Shown here: one piece after another, positions 38,240 through 51,010 of the stretch
Layout of the letters: each line of letters begins with the position of its first letter
How positions within the stretch are numbered: position 1 is the first letter of the stretch
Origin: Chrysoperla carnea
Taxonomy: Eukaryota; Arthropoda; Insecta; Neuroptera; Chrysopidae
Assembly (NCBI RefSeq): GCF_905475395.1
Contig: NC_058339.1
Location: forward strand, 45,889,172 to 45,953,171
Direction of reading: 5' to 3'
Length of the DNA stretch: 64,000 nt
Made by a program: the position numbers and the translations under genes
The notes under the pieces: generated by a model
Databases searched by the model: none
Told to the model about the DNA's origin: nothing
Seen by the model: the letters and a program-made list of their open reading frames with translations, nothing else

Positions 38240-41200
38240 ATGGACCCACCAGATATAACACACGATCAATATTCATCATGGGTATGACAAAATGAAAATG
38301 TTTACTAAAAACTTAACAACTCCGACTTCTGTTCTAAATACAATTTTGTTTTTAGATGGCTTTAATCTATGTGTTTAATTTAATTGTTGGTACTGGAGCA
38401 CTAACGTTGCCATCAGTATTTGCTCAAGCAGGATGGGCGTTAGGTACAGTTTTAATTGTTGGTCTGGCATTTATAAGCTTTGTTACGGTCACTTATGTTA
38501 TCGAGAGTATGGCATGTGCAAATGCGATTCTTCATTGGAAGCGATTAAGATTATTAAAAAAAGATCGGGTAAATATTGCATATTGAACACTCATTACTTT
38601 CAGAACAAGTTACTTATTAAGTTTATTTTTTAGATCTTCCAAGATTCTGTATATAATTCAGAGAGTTCTGAAGAAATTAGTTCTGATGGTACATCAGAAG
38701 GAGATCCATTATTTCAAAATGCATGTCGATACTATGAACTGGATAGAAAAATTGAACTTGGAGAAATGGCCTCGTTATTTTTTAATAAACCTGGACGTGT
38801 TCTTTTTTATATTTGCTTCTGTATTTATTTGTACGGAGATCTATCAATTTATTCAGCTGCTGTTTCTAAATCGATTGCTGATATTACTTGGTAAGTGGTT
38901 GTAATCCAATATTTGGGTTAATATTTTATAATAATTAACCTAAACAGGTTAAACAGGTTTCCAGCATTGTTCCATAACATCATTATAAAATATAAGCTAT
39001 TTTTAAACTTAGATTTAGTTATTTTTATGCTTTGATATAATATTTTCAAAATTTAGTTTATATTTAATTTTAAATTGTCAAACCAGCATTAAAACTGTCA
39101 AATGTTATATTTTTTTCAAGGCAAATTTTCAGTTTTGATAAGATTATGTAGATAACAAATAGGGAATATTCATGAAATTTAAATTTGGTTCAAATATTTT
39201 TCTTCCGTAACTTTAATGACTGCACATTTCAACTAAACCATTATTTTAGTAATTAATATATTTTTAATTTCTTAAAATTAATTAATAAAAGTACAAATTC
39301 AGTGAGGGCATTTAAAAATTGCTAAAACGGAAATTCAAATTTTTATACGGACGTGACATCAAAGTACGGGCTTTTTTAACACTTAAATACAGCATTTTTA
39401 AGCAGTATTTATATTTTCTACTTTGTTAACGGTGTAAACAATGAATTAAAAATATAAAAAAAAATATATGAATATTCCCTATTAAAAGAGAATTTAATTT
39501 TGGAAAACAGTGGCTACCATATCTAATCTAAGCTGAATCCTTAAGGAAATTGCAGAATGGTATTTGCAATTTACGTCAAAATTAATATCTTAAGTTTTTT
39601 TTAATTATTTTATTTTAAAAACATTCCTTGCAACTCTCCTATTTTTTTTAAATTTTGCTGAGAGAATTTTTTAATATTGTAAAAAATAGCTGGGAGGACA
39701 GTGAGTTTTACATGCTTTGAATGGGTTCTCACAGCTAACATTGTTCTGAGTCTGTGATAAAAATAGTCTAAATCTGTCGACAAGTGCATTAATGTTGGAA
39801 ATACCTTAAAATAATCATTTACATATAAGTACCAAGTGTTCCATCATTTTAATACATCCAGCTGAATTTTCTGCTATATCGAGTAATACATGTGCTTTAT
39901 ACTACATTTATTTTCTGCAATTTAACTTAATAATTATAATTGTTGATATTCAACTCAGTATAACCGATGTGTTCAAACGACTAAATTTTTGTAATTTTCA
40001 GTTATTTTTTATTTTATTTTTTTGTTTTAGTACATTTCAACCCAATGAAACAACCAACGCAACCATAACACCAGATTCAATTTGTTGGCCTGACAGTAAA
40101 CTGACTCAATATGAAGCATATAGAATGTATTTAATAGCTTTCTTTTTAACCTTAGGCCCATTTGTGTGTTTTAATGTACAAAAAACGAAATATTTACAAC
40201 TTATCACATCGATTATGAGATGGTTAGGTAAGTTTCTGTTTGAATTTTATATTAAACTAGCAGTTTCCTACTCGTTTCACTACATTCTTTTTATTTAACA
40301 TTTAAATAAACGATTGAATTTAATATTTTGGACGATTTTAATGATCCTTGGCATTTTTTACCTAACCTCTCCGCTTTCGAGATATAAGCATTTAAAAAAA
40401 AAAAAGAAAAAGGATTTTCGTTGAAATTTAAGTTATTGACGAAAATAAAGATTATTTTATGGGAAATTCTCTAAAAAACTCCGCCGATAGCACATTCTTC
40501 TAGAAAATATAGATATCTACTAGAAAGTTTTAAACTAATGGTACTATTTTCAGCGTCGAAGAATGTGACGATCATTTTAATATCGAATTTTCTTTTCACG
40601 TAAAATATTCAACAAAGTGCTATCGTCGGTGTTTTACTTCTCAAAGAAAAATTTTTGCTCAACAAAACGAAATTTTAGAGAATCTCTCATCTTAGGATAA
40701 AAATTCTTTGAAATGAGCATCGATGAGAACATATTAAAAGGAGGATACAGTTGGCGGTTTTTTTTTTCTATTCCACACTGTTGAAATTTTACCAGTTCTA
40801 GGCTTATTCGAGTTATTTATTATTAAAAGCCTGAAGAAATCTTAAATACGTAAGAAACGATGCGATGTTTAATAATAGTCTACTGGCTATCGGCTGATCA
40901 AGCCGTATTAATTTTTTATTAAAACCATGATAATGAATTCATTATGTTTATTATTAAATTACAGCTTTTTCAATAATGATTGGATTAGCAACACATCGTT
41001 TAATAACATACGGCGCCGCAGGTCACCCAAAATTAATATCAGTCGATGGCATTCCAGAATTATTTGGTGCATGTGTTTACAGTTTTATGTGCCACCATTC
41101 ATTACCAGCCTTATTAACACCGATCAAAGATAAACAACATTTAAAAACATTAATTAGTTTAGATTATTTATTAATATGTTCATTTTATTTATTATTAGCA

Positions 41201-41752
41201 TTAACTGGTGCATTTGCATTTGAACATTTAAAAGATTTATACACATTAAATTTTAGTCCAACAGATGATACAAATATTTATATGAGATTAGTTGATTATT
41301 TTTTAACAATGTTTCCAATATTTACATTATCAACAAGTTTTCCAATAATTGCAATTACATTAAAAAATAATTTAATTGCATTATTTTTAGATACAAATAA
41401 TTTAAATCAATATAATATTATTGTACGTGAAGTATTATTTCCTATGTTAGCCGTTGTGCCTCCAATATTAATAACATTCTTTACAGAAAATTTAAATATT
41501 TTAGTTAGTTTTACTGGATCGTATGCTGGTACTGTGATACAATATTTAATACCTACATTTTTAGTATATAATGCACGTAAAACATGCACAAATATATTGG
41601 GTTTAGGTATTAAAAACGAATATAAAAGTCCATTTGGTCATTGTTTTTGGATTATATTTGTTATATTGTGGTCATTTACCTGTGCTATTTTAGTTACTGT
41701 TAATTTTGTTAAAAAATGTACAAATCCAAATGGTTCGGGATGTTTTAACTAA
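38240..41752 (+). CDS. Tmem104: TMEM104-like multi-pass amino-acid-transporter-family protein
   Basis: Exons 38240-38281, 38356-38568, 38634-38890, 40031-40227 and 40965-41752 give 498 aa; human TMEM104 is 496. Intron phases are 0, 0, 2, 1. The start is MDPPDITHDQYSSW, followed by a first membrane helix with FNLIVGTGALTLP, the Gly-rich break typical of the amino acid/auxin permease (SLC32/36/38-like) fold. Next come a second helix, an acidic Ser-rich loop, the TMEM104-characteristic ELDRKIELGEMASLFF and YGDLSIYSAAV, an Asn/Thr-rich extracytoplasmic loop (NETTNATIT, candidate N-glycosylation), then further hydrophobic helices to a Cys-rich C-terminus. The substrate of TMEM104 is not firmly known to me. 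Intron 3 holds a MITE and intron 4 an imperfect inverted repeat. No key break is seen. Confidence 0.93.
39162..39479 (-). mobile_element. 318-bp TA-flanked MITE, internally deleted copy in intron 3 of Tmem104
   Basis: Begins GGGAATATTCAT and ends ATGAATATTCCC, with TA on both sides (39160-39161 and 39480-39481). Including the TA and adjacent bases the terminal match is a perfect 16 bp. Its reverse complement aligns along its whole length with the two outer parts of 37415-37991, so the copies are inverted relative to each other. No coding capacity. Confidence 0.85.
40410..40740. repeat. Imperfect inverted repeat in intron 4 of Tmem104
   Basis: CGATAGCAC near 40484-40492 pairs with GTGCTATCG near 40617-40625. 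Outward of these, partly matching arms (TTCTCTAAAA left, complement right) extend to about 40410 and 40740. A degraded foldback element is likely. Confidence 0.45.
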
Positions 41753-41825
41753 AAAAAAAATGTTTAAATATTTGTTTAATGATTAGAAAAACATCTGTAG
41801 AAATTTTTTTATGAATATTATATAG

Positions 41826-42253
41826 AATTGGGATTTTGAACCCAATTTTTTTTTTGACAAAATTGGAAATATAATATATAACTTTTATAATAAAACTGTT
41901 TTTAGTTTTTCATGATAATTTAAAAGTTACAGACAGTTTTAAAAGAACTTTTCAGAAGAGAAACGAAAACATCCGACAAAAAAAATGTTCGTAAAACATC
42001 GTTCTGACGTAATAATGTTAATTAAATAATATACACTGTATACAATTATTAATTAACATTATGACGTTACACGATCTTTTTCGAACATTTTTTTGTCAGA
42101 CGTTTTCGTTTCTCTTTTGAAAAGTTATTCTAAAACTGAATGTAACTTTAAAATTATCATGAAAAAATAGTTACAGTTTTGTTATAAAACTTATATTTAA
42201 TCTTTCCAATTTTGTCAAAAAAAAATAAAATTATTTTTTTCAAAATCCCAATT
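41826..42253. repeat. 428-bp long inverted repeat just downstream of Tmem104
   Basis: Left end AATTGGGATTTTGA and right end TCAAAATCCCAATT are complementary. Two arms of about 195-200 bases match along most of their length with scattered mismatches and small gaps; examples are TTTTTCATGATAATTT, AGAGAAACGAAAAC and TAATGTTAATTAA against their complements. They meet around 42020-42050. It begins 73 bases after the Tmem104 stop and contains an AATAAA in the left arm (about 41889). No ORF. It could be a foldback transposon or a hairpin-RNA source. Confidence 0.8.
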
Positions 42254-42470
42254 ATGGTTTGAAGAATTTGTAAATATATTTGTGTGTAATTTCAAAATCG
42301 CACTATTATGAGTGGTACTAGAACTTTTAACAATAGGGCAGCTATCTTCAAAATTTGGCTATTTCAATGAATGTCAATCTAAAAGGCCACTTACACGAAT
42401 AATAATACTGTCAATATTAAGTAGTATCAGTATCTGCACCAATATTTGTTTACTTACACGATTAATAATG

Positions 42471-42691
42471 CAGTGGACCATCGGTAATCCGGCTCCCGGA
42501 TAATCCGGCGCCCCGTGTAATCCGACTATTGTTTTTTATGTAATCCACTATTGTACTTCAAAGTATAATATATAGAATCTTATAATTGGATTTGTGATTT
42601 ATGGATTACAAGGTACTCTTTTGTAAAAAATTCCGGACTATTGAGGGTCTTAGCGAAAACGTTTGCTGGATTACCGGGGTCCGGGGTTCTG
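42471..42691. mobile_element. Probable pogo/Tigger-type MITE remnant
   Basis: Starts CAGTGGACCATCGGTAATCC, a style typical of pogo/Tigger termini, with repeated TAATCCG units. Near the right end GGATTACCGGGGTCCGGGG provides an imperfect complement. It is GC-rich at both ends only. CAGTGGACC recurs about 300 bases downstream (42766). No transposase frame is seen. Confidence 0.5.
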
Positions 42692-44483
42692 TCAATATTA
42701 AAAATTATTAGTCTATTCTATTAATATTTTTTACATTATTCCATCATTTTGTACTCATGAACATGCAGTGGACCTATAAATATTATTACTTCTAGAAAAA
42801 AAATGATTAAAGAGCCGAACGTATAAATCACATCCTGGTAAGAGGGGAGTGTTACATCTCAAAAAAACGAAATGGACTATTTAGTGTAGTTAATGCTGCA
42901 CAAAATATCTCTGTATTAAATTACCGTTCTCCTTTGTGATTTCACGTTTCATCATGGATCTACGAGATTAATAATAATGCAGAGGTCGTAGGCCAACTCT
43001 AAACGAAAAAACGCTTTGTTTTTTAAATTTTCGTAGGATGATTTTGTGGGTGTCGTGGAAGAGAACGTTTTTCTTATAAGAATTTTCGAAAGGGAAAAAG
43101 TTGATGGCTAAGCATAATTAAACAATGCAAGAATTTTTATACGTATTTTGTTCTACCTAAACATTTTGTTTTCATGAAATATCTCACCTAAAAATGTCTT
43201 TTATAAAGCTTGAAATTCATGAAACCGTACTTAACCATATCTGACAACTGCCAAAATTTCATTAACCAACTTATTCAAATATGTTAATTGTGATCTCAAC
43301 TTTTATAAATAAGTACAAAAATTAGGAAAAGCTAACTTCTTTTGAGAATGTGAAAGTAAATCTACTGGAAGGAAACAACATTCCTTTAACATCTAAATTT
43401 AATATTCATAAATTATTTACTTTTAATATAGAAAATAAATAATGTTCATATGTATATTAAAAATGAAATGTTTATATATATTTTATACTTATTATTTTAT
43501 TATTTATTTGTTATAATAGGTCTAGAGCTAGTCATTTTAGAATCGGCTTAGAATTTGAGAAGTTGTTTAAGTCGCGCCAAATTTTTACTTTAAAATAATT
43601 TGCGTAGTCCAAAATTTTTTTTTCAGGGGCCTTTAAAATTTATAATCACGCAAATAGTTTAATTAATTTTGATAAATATTCGTTCAGATCAATATTCAAA
43701 TAAGAAAATAACTGAATTAAACATGAAAAAATCATATTGCCACTGAACAAAGCAGAGTTGAAAATTGCAATTTTAATTTGTAGAAAAATGGATACTCCGT
43801 TCTTACGAGTAATGAAAAAAATGGTTTTTTTTCATTTTGCATCCAACTGTTTTCTTATTTATATATATTCATCAATTTTAAACTTGTCGCGAAATTATAA
43901 ATTTTCCAGGAAGTCATTTTAAAACGTCTATCAAATGCTACGCCTGGCCCTAGACCTATAATTTTATATGAAAGTGATATTAAAAATATGGTAACTTTGT
44001 TTTAAAATGGGTCTCCACCCTCTATAATTAGGCTTAAATAATTTTACACACTCGAAAAATAATGCTAATAAAATATGGTACTAAAAAACGGAGGAAGAAT
44101 ATTTTTGTACTAAAACTTCGCTAAAGACTTATTATAAGAGATAATTGATCTAAGTTTCAACTACTACCATGGCGAGACTGACCTCTAGCGTAAGTAAGTT
44201 TGTCTGTTATATTATCTCCTAATCCAGAGTGATGCGACAGAGATACTGTCATTACAATGTCTTTCTCATCAAAAGAGTATAGAAATTCAATTTTTTGTTG
44301 TCAATCTTCCTCCAACTTTTTGAGTTCTTTGAGCAGGAGTTATTATATCTTTCTTCAAATTAAAATTATATTTTTTGCTTCAAATTGATTGAATGCTAAA
44401 CAAAATTTTTTTAAAATAATGGTAAAACGCAAATAAAATTCAATATTGGAAGGAGACCCACTTTTAGTTAATGAATACCGTTA

Positions 44484-44827
44484 AATGGGCCAACTTGGGA
44501 TAATTTTTTAAAATTTATTCTGGATTACATAAAATATTGTTTTATTTTGGTCAAAAATTTACGATTGCTTTGGCATATATGAACTTTTAAGTTGTATTTT
44601 CATGCTGCCGCTTGACGCTAATTTGAGGGTCAAATTGATTCACGTGATCAGTTTAAGGTGTACTGCCAACTAGAAAAAACTTAACATCGTCACATCGTAA
44701 AAAGCTAAACGTAGTTGAACTCTAATTTGACGCTCAAACTCAGCGTCAAGCATCATCATGAGGTTACATCCAAGGTAAAATAAAAATCGTCTGTAGTTAG
44801 TCTACTGTTTTAAATCAGCCCATTTCA
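44484..44827. repeat. Foldback element with central palindrome
   Basis: GCTTGACGCTAATTTGAG-like sequence starting at 44610 pairs with an arm ending at 44751. Weaker similarity continues outward to AAATGGGC (near 44484) and GCCCATTT (near 44827) as possible termini. Element borders are inferred. No ORF. Confidence 0.5.
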
Positions 44828-46452
44828 CGATACTAAAAATATATTTGATTGTATATAATATTTAGTAGATATATGAAACGAATTTGAATTAGGAAAATGG
44901 CATTATAGTTCAAATTAAAAAGAATATTTGCCTTTTCGTTTATTAAACAATTACTGTTAAATATTGGCATTTATCTCTTTTGAATTAAGAAAGATAAATG
45001 TAATATTTGTAAGATTATTGATTGAATAAGCGAAAACAAATGTTGCTTTATTTGAATGTTCATTTCAAACGAATCTGATAATCAATAATATTTGTTAATT
45101 ATTTAAATCAATTATTTTTATGATAGAAATTCAATAATTTGCGAACGTAATATAATAAATCTGGGCAACATTGAAATAAAAGCTTTAATAAACAGAAACA
45201 GCATCTTCAGGAAAATTTTTACAATTTTGAAAATTTGTTCGGTGCTAATTACTCAACACAAACTAGTTAACAAAGCTTCTGTTGTAATTTCGCCCAGATT
45301 GAGTCACAAATGTCATAGACATGCAGATAATATATTATCGAATTGTATGTGTTACATGTATTTATAGATATAAAAACTATTGCCAATTAAAAATAGGTAT
45401 TAATGCCAATTTATTATACATCTAAATTAATATATTACGAGAGGACTGATTATTTTTATATACCAAATTTATATTTACATTAAAAAAGATTTAAAAAAAT
45501 TATTATAATTCTAGTATTATATTTTTGTTCATTCCCTCAATCCTTATCAACAACATGGTTCTTTTTTTTTTCTATAAAGTAATTTCTAGTATAAATCATT
45601 TACAAATTTTAATTGTTTTTAGAGTTACTTAATTACTTTACTTTTTGAATATTATTCTATCTTTTTGAATGACTTGAATTTTAACGACATATGTTAATTT
45701 TTTGTACGCTATTTTAAGAGTTAATTCCTAACGTATATAAAAAGAATGGACGTAGATATTTATCTTAAAATAACTTAAGAAAGGGAAGTCAGCCATGACG
45801 TCACTTAAAATATATGTATTTTTATTTATTAATTAAGTACTTATGGTTTGTGTATTTATCTTATTATTAACGCATTCATAACGATTTGAACGCATGCATA
45901 TAAATACTTTAGACAAAACGTTATACTATTTTGTTTAACAAACCTACGATCTTATAATTTTTTTGCGTGCAGTAACGAATTTAGCACCACGCGTGGATTG
46001 ATTTATAACTTATTTATTTATTAATTATATTTTTAAGGATTTTCACACTAAGATTACATTAATTATGTAATTATTTTATACACGCAAAATTGGTTATAAC
46101 GATATTGAAGGGATCATCATTTATCGTGATAAGCGATAGTCGATATATAAGCAATATGTATATTTTTATATTAAGGTGAAAGTATGTGCACCTATTGGTC
46201 GTTATTGCTGACTAATTCCAATGCCAATTCGTAGCTATAACCGATATATCAATAAATAAGGTCCAAAATAAAATTAGGGTCAAAATAAAGTTTATTCGCT
46301 CCACCATTGTAACGACACACTATTTTATTAATATAATTGTATATTTTGACCACGAAGTATAGATACTCCTGAATTCGGTACGTCCTGAATTCTTGCGCAG
46401 CCAGTGGCAGAAAAAAGAACTACGTTCGGAATCCTTGTATCTATACATCGTG

Positions 46453-46729
46453 GCATGAAGGTTATAAAGAAGGAGAACGATCGCAATAGAAAATATTGTC
46501 CCCAATATTTTGAAAAAATATTGTCCCCAATATTTTGAAAAAATAAGTGAGGCGCTGGGATCGCTAAGTTGTATCATTAAATGCGGGCTGTTGTGCGCTA
46601 ATATACTACTTACCGACGACAGCGCGGCTGGTGGCTGAAAATGAACTATAAGTTCTACAAATTTTCAGGGACAGGTGCGCTAATGCTTTAGTACATAGCG
46701 ATTGTTCTCCTTCTTTATAACCTTCATGC
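46453..46729. mobile_element. Foldback element with 32-bp near-perfect inverted repeats
   Basis: 46453-46484 and 46698-46729 are complementary at all but about one position, with a core of ATGAAGGTTATAAAGAAGGA. Inside, a 24-base unit containing ATTGTCCCCAATATTTTGA is tandemly duplicated at about 46490-46541. The interior is less AT-rich than its flanks. The 85-codon minus frame across it is not gene-like. Confidence 0.65.
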
Positions 46730-47297
46730 ATCGTGGTTTGGACTTATACATATAAGTCTATGGATTGCAACAGGTTTAATTAAATGTTATTTTTCAATAT
46801 TTTTGACATTTACTATGCCATTTACATGTAATCAATGAAAAGTTAGTCATATTTTAAATAAAACAGCGCTGCGGTCGATTATCTCTTTTACCGACTTGAC
46901 TATGCACACTGTCAAGTCAATGGTGTACAAAATAGCAGGAATAATTTTGGACTAAACTTTCATTGTTATGTAATTTAAACGTTTAGACGTTTTGACCCCC
47001 TATATTTATAAAACTTTTATGCTCAACTCCAAATTTTAATGAATATCTCGAATCATAAAGTATTATTCGATTTTGGAATTTAATAATTTAATCAAACATA
47101 TAGTAGAGACCTTCAAACGTGCTTCTAAAAGCCTATTTTGTATGGTCATTATTTAAAAAAAGTGTTTATGATCATCTACGACAATCCAATCCAAATGACA
47201 CGATGACATCAGATTTGTTTATTTTATTTATTACCATTGAAAATTACCTATTAACAATAGAACTACCCGCGCTATACCTGTGTCATTAATTACTACC

Positions 47298-47556
47298 AAA
47301 TCTATGTCAAAGAGCATAGGATAGAGGAGAAGCAGCCCATATGAGCTAATGTAAAATCGTAGTATACGAGTTTCAGCGCCTCTACCGAGTCAGGCTTTCA
47401 AACTTAATAGTTAATAGTCACCCCCGCAAAGTAGTTAAACTTAATAGCCATACCCGCAAAGGCCTACAAACTTAATAGTTGATCGCCTCAGACTCCAGAT
47501 GTCACTTATAATTATACTTCTGCTTCTTGTCTATCCTATAGTCTTTGATCTATGTA
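47298..47556. mobile_element. Foldback element containing a degenerate tandem repeat
   Basis: Left arm (about 47298-47338, ATCTATGTCAAAGA and ATAGGATAGA) pairs with right arm (about 47516-47556). Between them AAACTTAATAG recurs at 47400, 47437 and 47468, each followed by related sequence; the first two are followed by ACCC(CC)GCAAAG. No ORF. Confidence 0.55.
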
Positions 47557-48068
47557 TTCAGTTATTACGTATCAAACTATTTATACATGCAAATGAATTC
47601 ATACTGTAAACTTATTTAATGGTTATAAAAAAAATACATTTAAAAAAAAATAGCCCAAGGTCAACATGTATTACAAAATGTTAGAAAACAAAATTAAATA
47701 CCTGCTGGGATTAATTATTTATGATTATGTTTATGCAACTATGCAAAAAGGATTTGTGTAGTCTTATTTTAAAACTTTTAGGGAACAATCATTTTTCAAG
47801 TCTAAGTAATAAAATAATGAACAATAATTTTGGTTTAGAATTCCTTGATGCGGGAGACCAAAATTTAAAAAAATAACGATATTATTTAAATTATCGAACA
47901 ATATGGTTCAAATTCAATTTCTTACATTAAAAATAAAAAAATTAAAATTTTAAAGATATAGTTTTATTCTTAATGTCTGAGCGCTTCAAATATTTATATA
48001 TAATTGTCATATATTTTTGACTTAACAAAAAAATTTATTTTTTTATCTATTTAATGCAATAAAGAACG

Positions 48069-48720
48069 TCCTTAAACGAGCTGGCGGAACAAATGAATGT
48101 AAACTTGGTATGTGTATCTGGACACATGGACATTCCGGAAAATTGTTAAGCCGACGATCTTGCTAGAAATGGCACAAAACTGCCAATCCGAACTACAAGT
48201 TGCTCCTCAAAGAGGATATGTTAGAAAAGGACAATCTTAGTTGAAGGGAGAAACATACTTGTGGTCGATAAGATAGATATGGTCTGAGTACAATCGTTGG
48301 CGTTCAGAAGATCTTATATCACTTCCAAAGTTCCAAGCGCCTCTATTATCAAAATGGCGGCTTCGATAGGACACTGGCTAGATGGTAGGCAAGCTGAACA
48401 CTTGGGCCAAACAGTGTATCATGATTATTGCAAGAGCTGTCACAGTAAGAAGGAAGAAGAAACGATGTCTCATCTTCTCTGTCACTGTCCAGCTCTTGCA
48501 ACGAGGAGGTGGACTCATTTGAGCCAGCCTTTCTTTGACGACTTCTCCGACCTGAAGTCTGTTCACGTCAAAGCACTTCTGCTGTTCTTAAACAGCTCCA
48601 AATGGTTCATGGAGTAGTGGCCGGAGATGGGCCAATCATTGTTCAGTTTCACAACGGACCCTATGGTCTAACTGTGTCCCACTACAGGACAGACACTTTA
48701 ACCTAACTAAACCTAATGCA
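48069..48720 (+). pseudogene. 5'-truncated, decayed non-LTR retrotransposon (RNase H / Cys-His C-terminus)
   Basis: One frame runs from 48069 to a terminal TAG at 48615-48617 and is interrupted by three internal stops (TAA, TAG, TGA). Its first part resembles the end of a LINE RNase H domain: LVCVSGHMDIPEN, a stop, then ADDLARNGTKLPI. The second part has the C-terminal Cys/His motif CKSCHSKKEEETMSHLLCHC followed by CPAL-type sequence. This combination is typical of I/R1/LOA/Jockey-type elements of insects. About 100 bases of 3' UTR end in a repeated AACCTAA-type tail near 48720. Reverse transcriptase and everything upstream is missing, as expected of a 5'-truncated insertion. It is clearly inactive and old. 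Confidence 0.85.
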
Positions 48721-49091
48721 ATCTAGGCTTTTAGATACTAAAAAACAACCTTTGAAGAATGCAGATTACATATAAAAAAAATTTTTACTGTTTCAAATCA
48801 CAAAAAACGATTTTTGAGATGTTTTGAAACGAACTTTTTCATATAAAATTATTGATCAAAAGTCAAAATTAAGTACCAAAATTTTTAACATTAAAATTCA
48901 ATTTTTATAAAGAAAAAAAATACTGTACAAATGAAAATAAAAGTTATTGTGGAAGTCATCTGAAGAGTTCTAATGACATAATATAATTATTATGAACTTA
49001 AATTGAAAAAAAATGTGAGATTTTGGGGTTGGTTTTCTTTACTTCGAGGCTCCATTAGGGAGTATTAAATATCAAAAGACGTCGAGGCTAG

Positions 49092-49257
49092 ATCAATGTA
49101 TTGATTAGCTATTTGGCTATCATCACCCAAACATTTAATACATAACTATCAAATTACGAGATTATTGTGTTGATAAGTTATTTTACTATCTTGACATTTG
49201 CTAAATATCAAGTTACCAAATCAATGTATTGATAAGTTATTTAGTTAAACATCGATA
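49092..49257. repeat. Degenerate minisatellite, about 60-70 bp unit
   Basis: ATCAATGTATTGAT(T/A)AG(C/T)TATTT-like sequence starts at 49092, 49161 (diverged) and 49220, giving about 2.5 units. Confidence 0.5.
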
Positions 49258-51010
49258 AGAATCCTGCCTTACCAAAATTTTAAAGGAGCAGTATGTATTT
49301 TATGTTACATTCACTTAGACTTTATATTTCAAGTGTGGGTGAAAAGAGTGAGAATGGCCGATTCAGGCAATCGCATCCCTCCAAAAAGTAAGGACAGGAT
49401 TGGATTTAGAATTCGGAGGTCTTTTGTGGGAGATTGTTGGTCATTTAGTGGAGGCTCATTAAACTTTTGAGGTATAAGTCAACTCAAGCTTCTTAGCAAT
49501 ACTAATTTACAATCGTTTTGCAATTTTTTGTTAAACAATCATCTTTATAATTCATACCACAAAGTGTGTCGTTTTCCAAACTAGGTAAGTATCAGACTTG
49601 GCAAGCGTTCTTGATTTATTGATGTCCGCAATCTATTTTTAATTATCTCCAGTTTCGAGAATGATTTCTCGTCACTATCGATAAATACATGCGTAGTGCA
49701 AATTCAGCATTGCAGAAAGTAGTATTGGATATTACTTTGCAAAATTATTTATTACAGAAAATTTTCTTCATCTTTCTTTCTTTCGTACTATTTCGCAAAA
49801 TTGGGCAATATGCATAAAAAATTTACGCAAATAACACACTCACAACACTTTAATCTGGGCTAAGTGAGTATAAATATTATCAAAGATAATAAATGAGAAC
49901 TCCTAAAGATATCGATTTTGTCCCAATTCCTAGATCATTTTTTGGGTTATACAAATACGTATTTCAAATATATAAGATCAAATATCTATAAAAATTGAAA
50001 GATGGACAATTTTTGTGAACCTAACAGTATTTCCTAGTCTTGAATTTATGACTAATACATACATTATTTAATTAAATAAAGAATTTAATTTATTACAGAG
50101 GATTTAGAGGACTGATAAGACAAACATAAACAAATAGTTTGACTGTAATTAAAATTTATAAAATTTTACAATCATGATTATTTAAGAAATTAAGATTACA
50201 AGAATTTTATTATATAGTCAGTAAAAGATCATAAAAATATGATCGTTTTCAGTCTACAAAAATGCTATTAATTTGAGTGATAACATATTTTTATTCGAAA
50301 AGTTTCAATATTGTACGTGATTTGTGCATAATTATTATATTTTTTTCAAATTTGAACAAAATATTGAAAATATACAGCTCCCCCTAACAATTGATCATAA
50401 AATAAGTGACGTCACTGTTTATTTTTATCAACAACAACACATTTCTTTTAAAAATATGACAAGACAAATAGTTCTTAATTAATTTGTTCATTAAAAAGAG
50501 AGAATAGTTACTAATAAGTCTGTGGTTTAGGCGATTGTCTTTTTTCTTTACTTACCAATAAAAACTATGTTCAAATGTTTTTTTATTTCTTTGATGCCGT
50601 GACGCATTTGTTTAGTGTGCGCGAGAAAGCTAAAAAATATTAAAACTAAAAAATATCATTTTGGGTTATATGAATTTATACTTAGTTTATGTCTATTTTA
50701 AAACGTTGAAATACTTAAACTAAAAAAAAAAAGCATTTTTTGGTTGCTCGATGTTATATACTGTGAAAAAATAAAGTTATAAAAAACTCTCTTTAAAATT
50801 TTGTTATTTAATTTAAAAAACTGTTATTTTTAAATGAGGTGTGTATTGGCAGGCAATACCAGTTGTGTTTTTAAAAAACTATTGTGAATTAAATGCAATC
50901 TAAAATTTTTTAATTTTTTTTTCATTATTTATTTTTAATATTAATCGTTGTTCATGTTTGTTTTTTTTCTGTTAATTTAAATGTTTTTAAGAAAATATTC
51001 TAGCTAAAAA

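Larger units (their letters stand above)
42692..51010. other. 8.3-kb intergenic region, repeat-rich, no intact gene
   Basis: Contains the palindromic elements at 44484-44827, 46453-46729 and 47298-47556, the retrotransposon relic at 48069-48720 and a minisatellite at 49092-49257, separated by AT-rich DNA. The remaining open frames are short and AT-driven. The promoter and leader of the SUN gene should lie near the right edge. Confidence 0.55.

Noticed and set aside
46320-46577. 85-codon minus ORF
   Set aside because: Contains the translated 24-base tandem repeat and lies in a foldback element; not gene-like.
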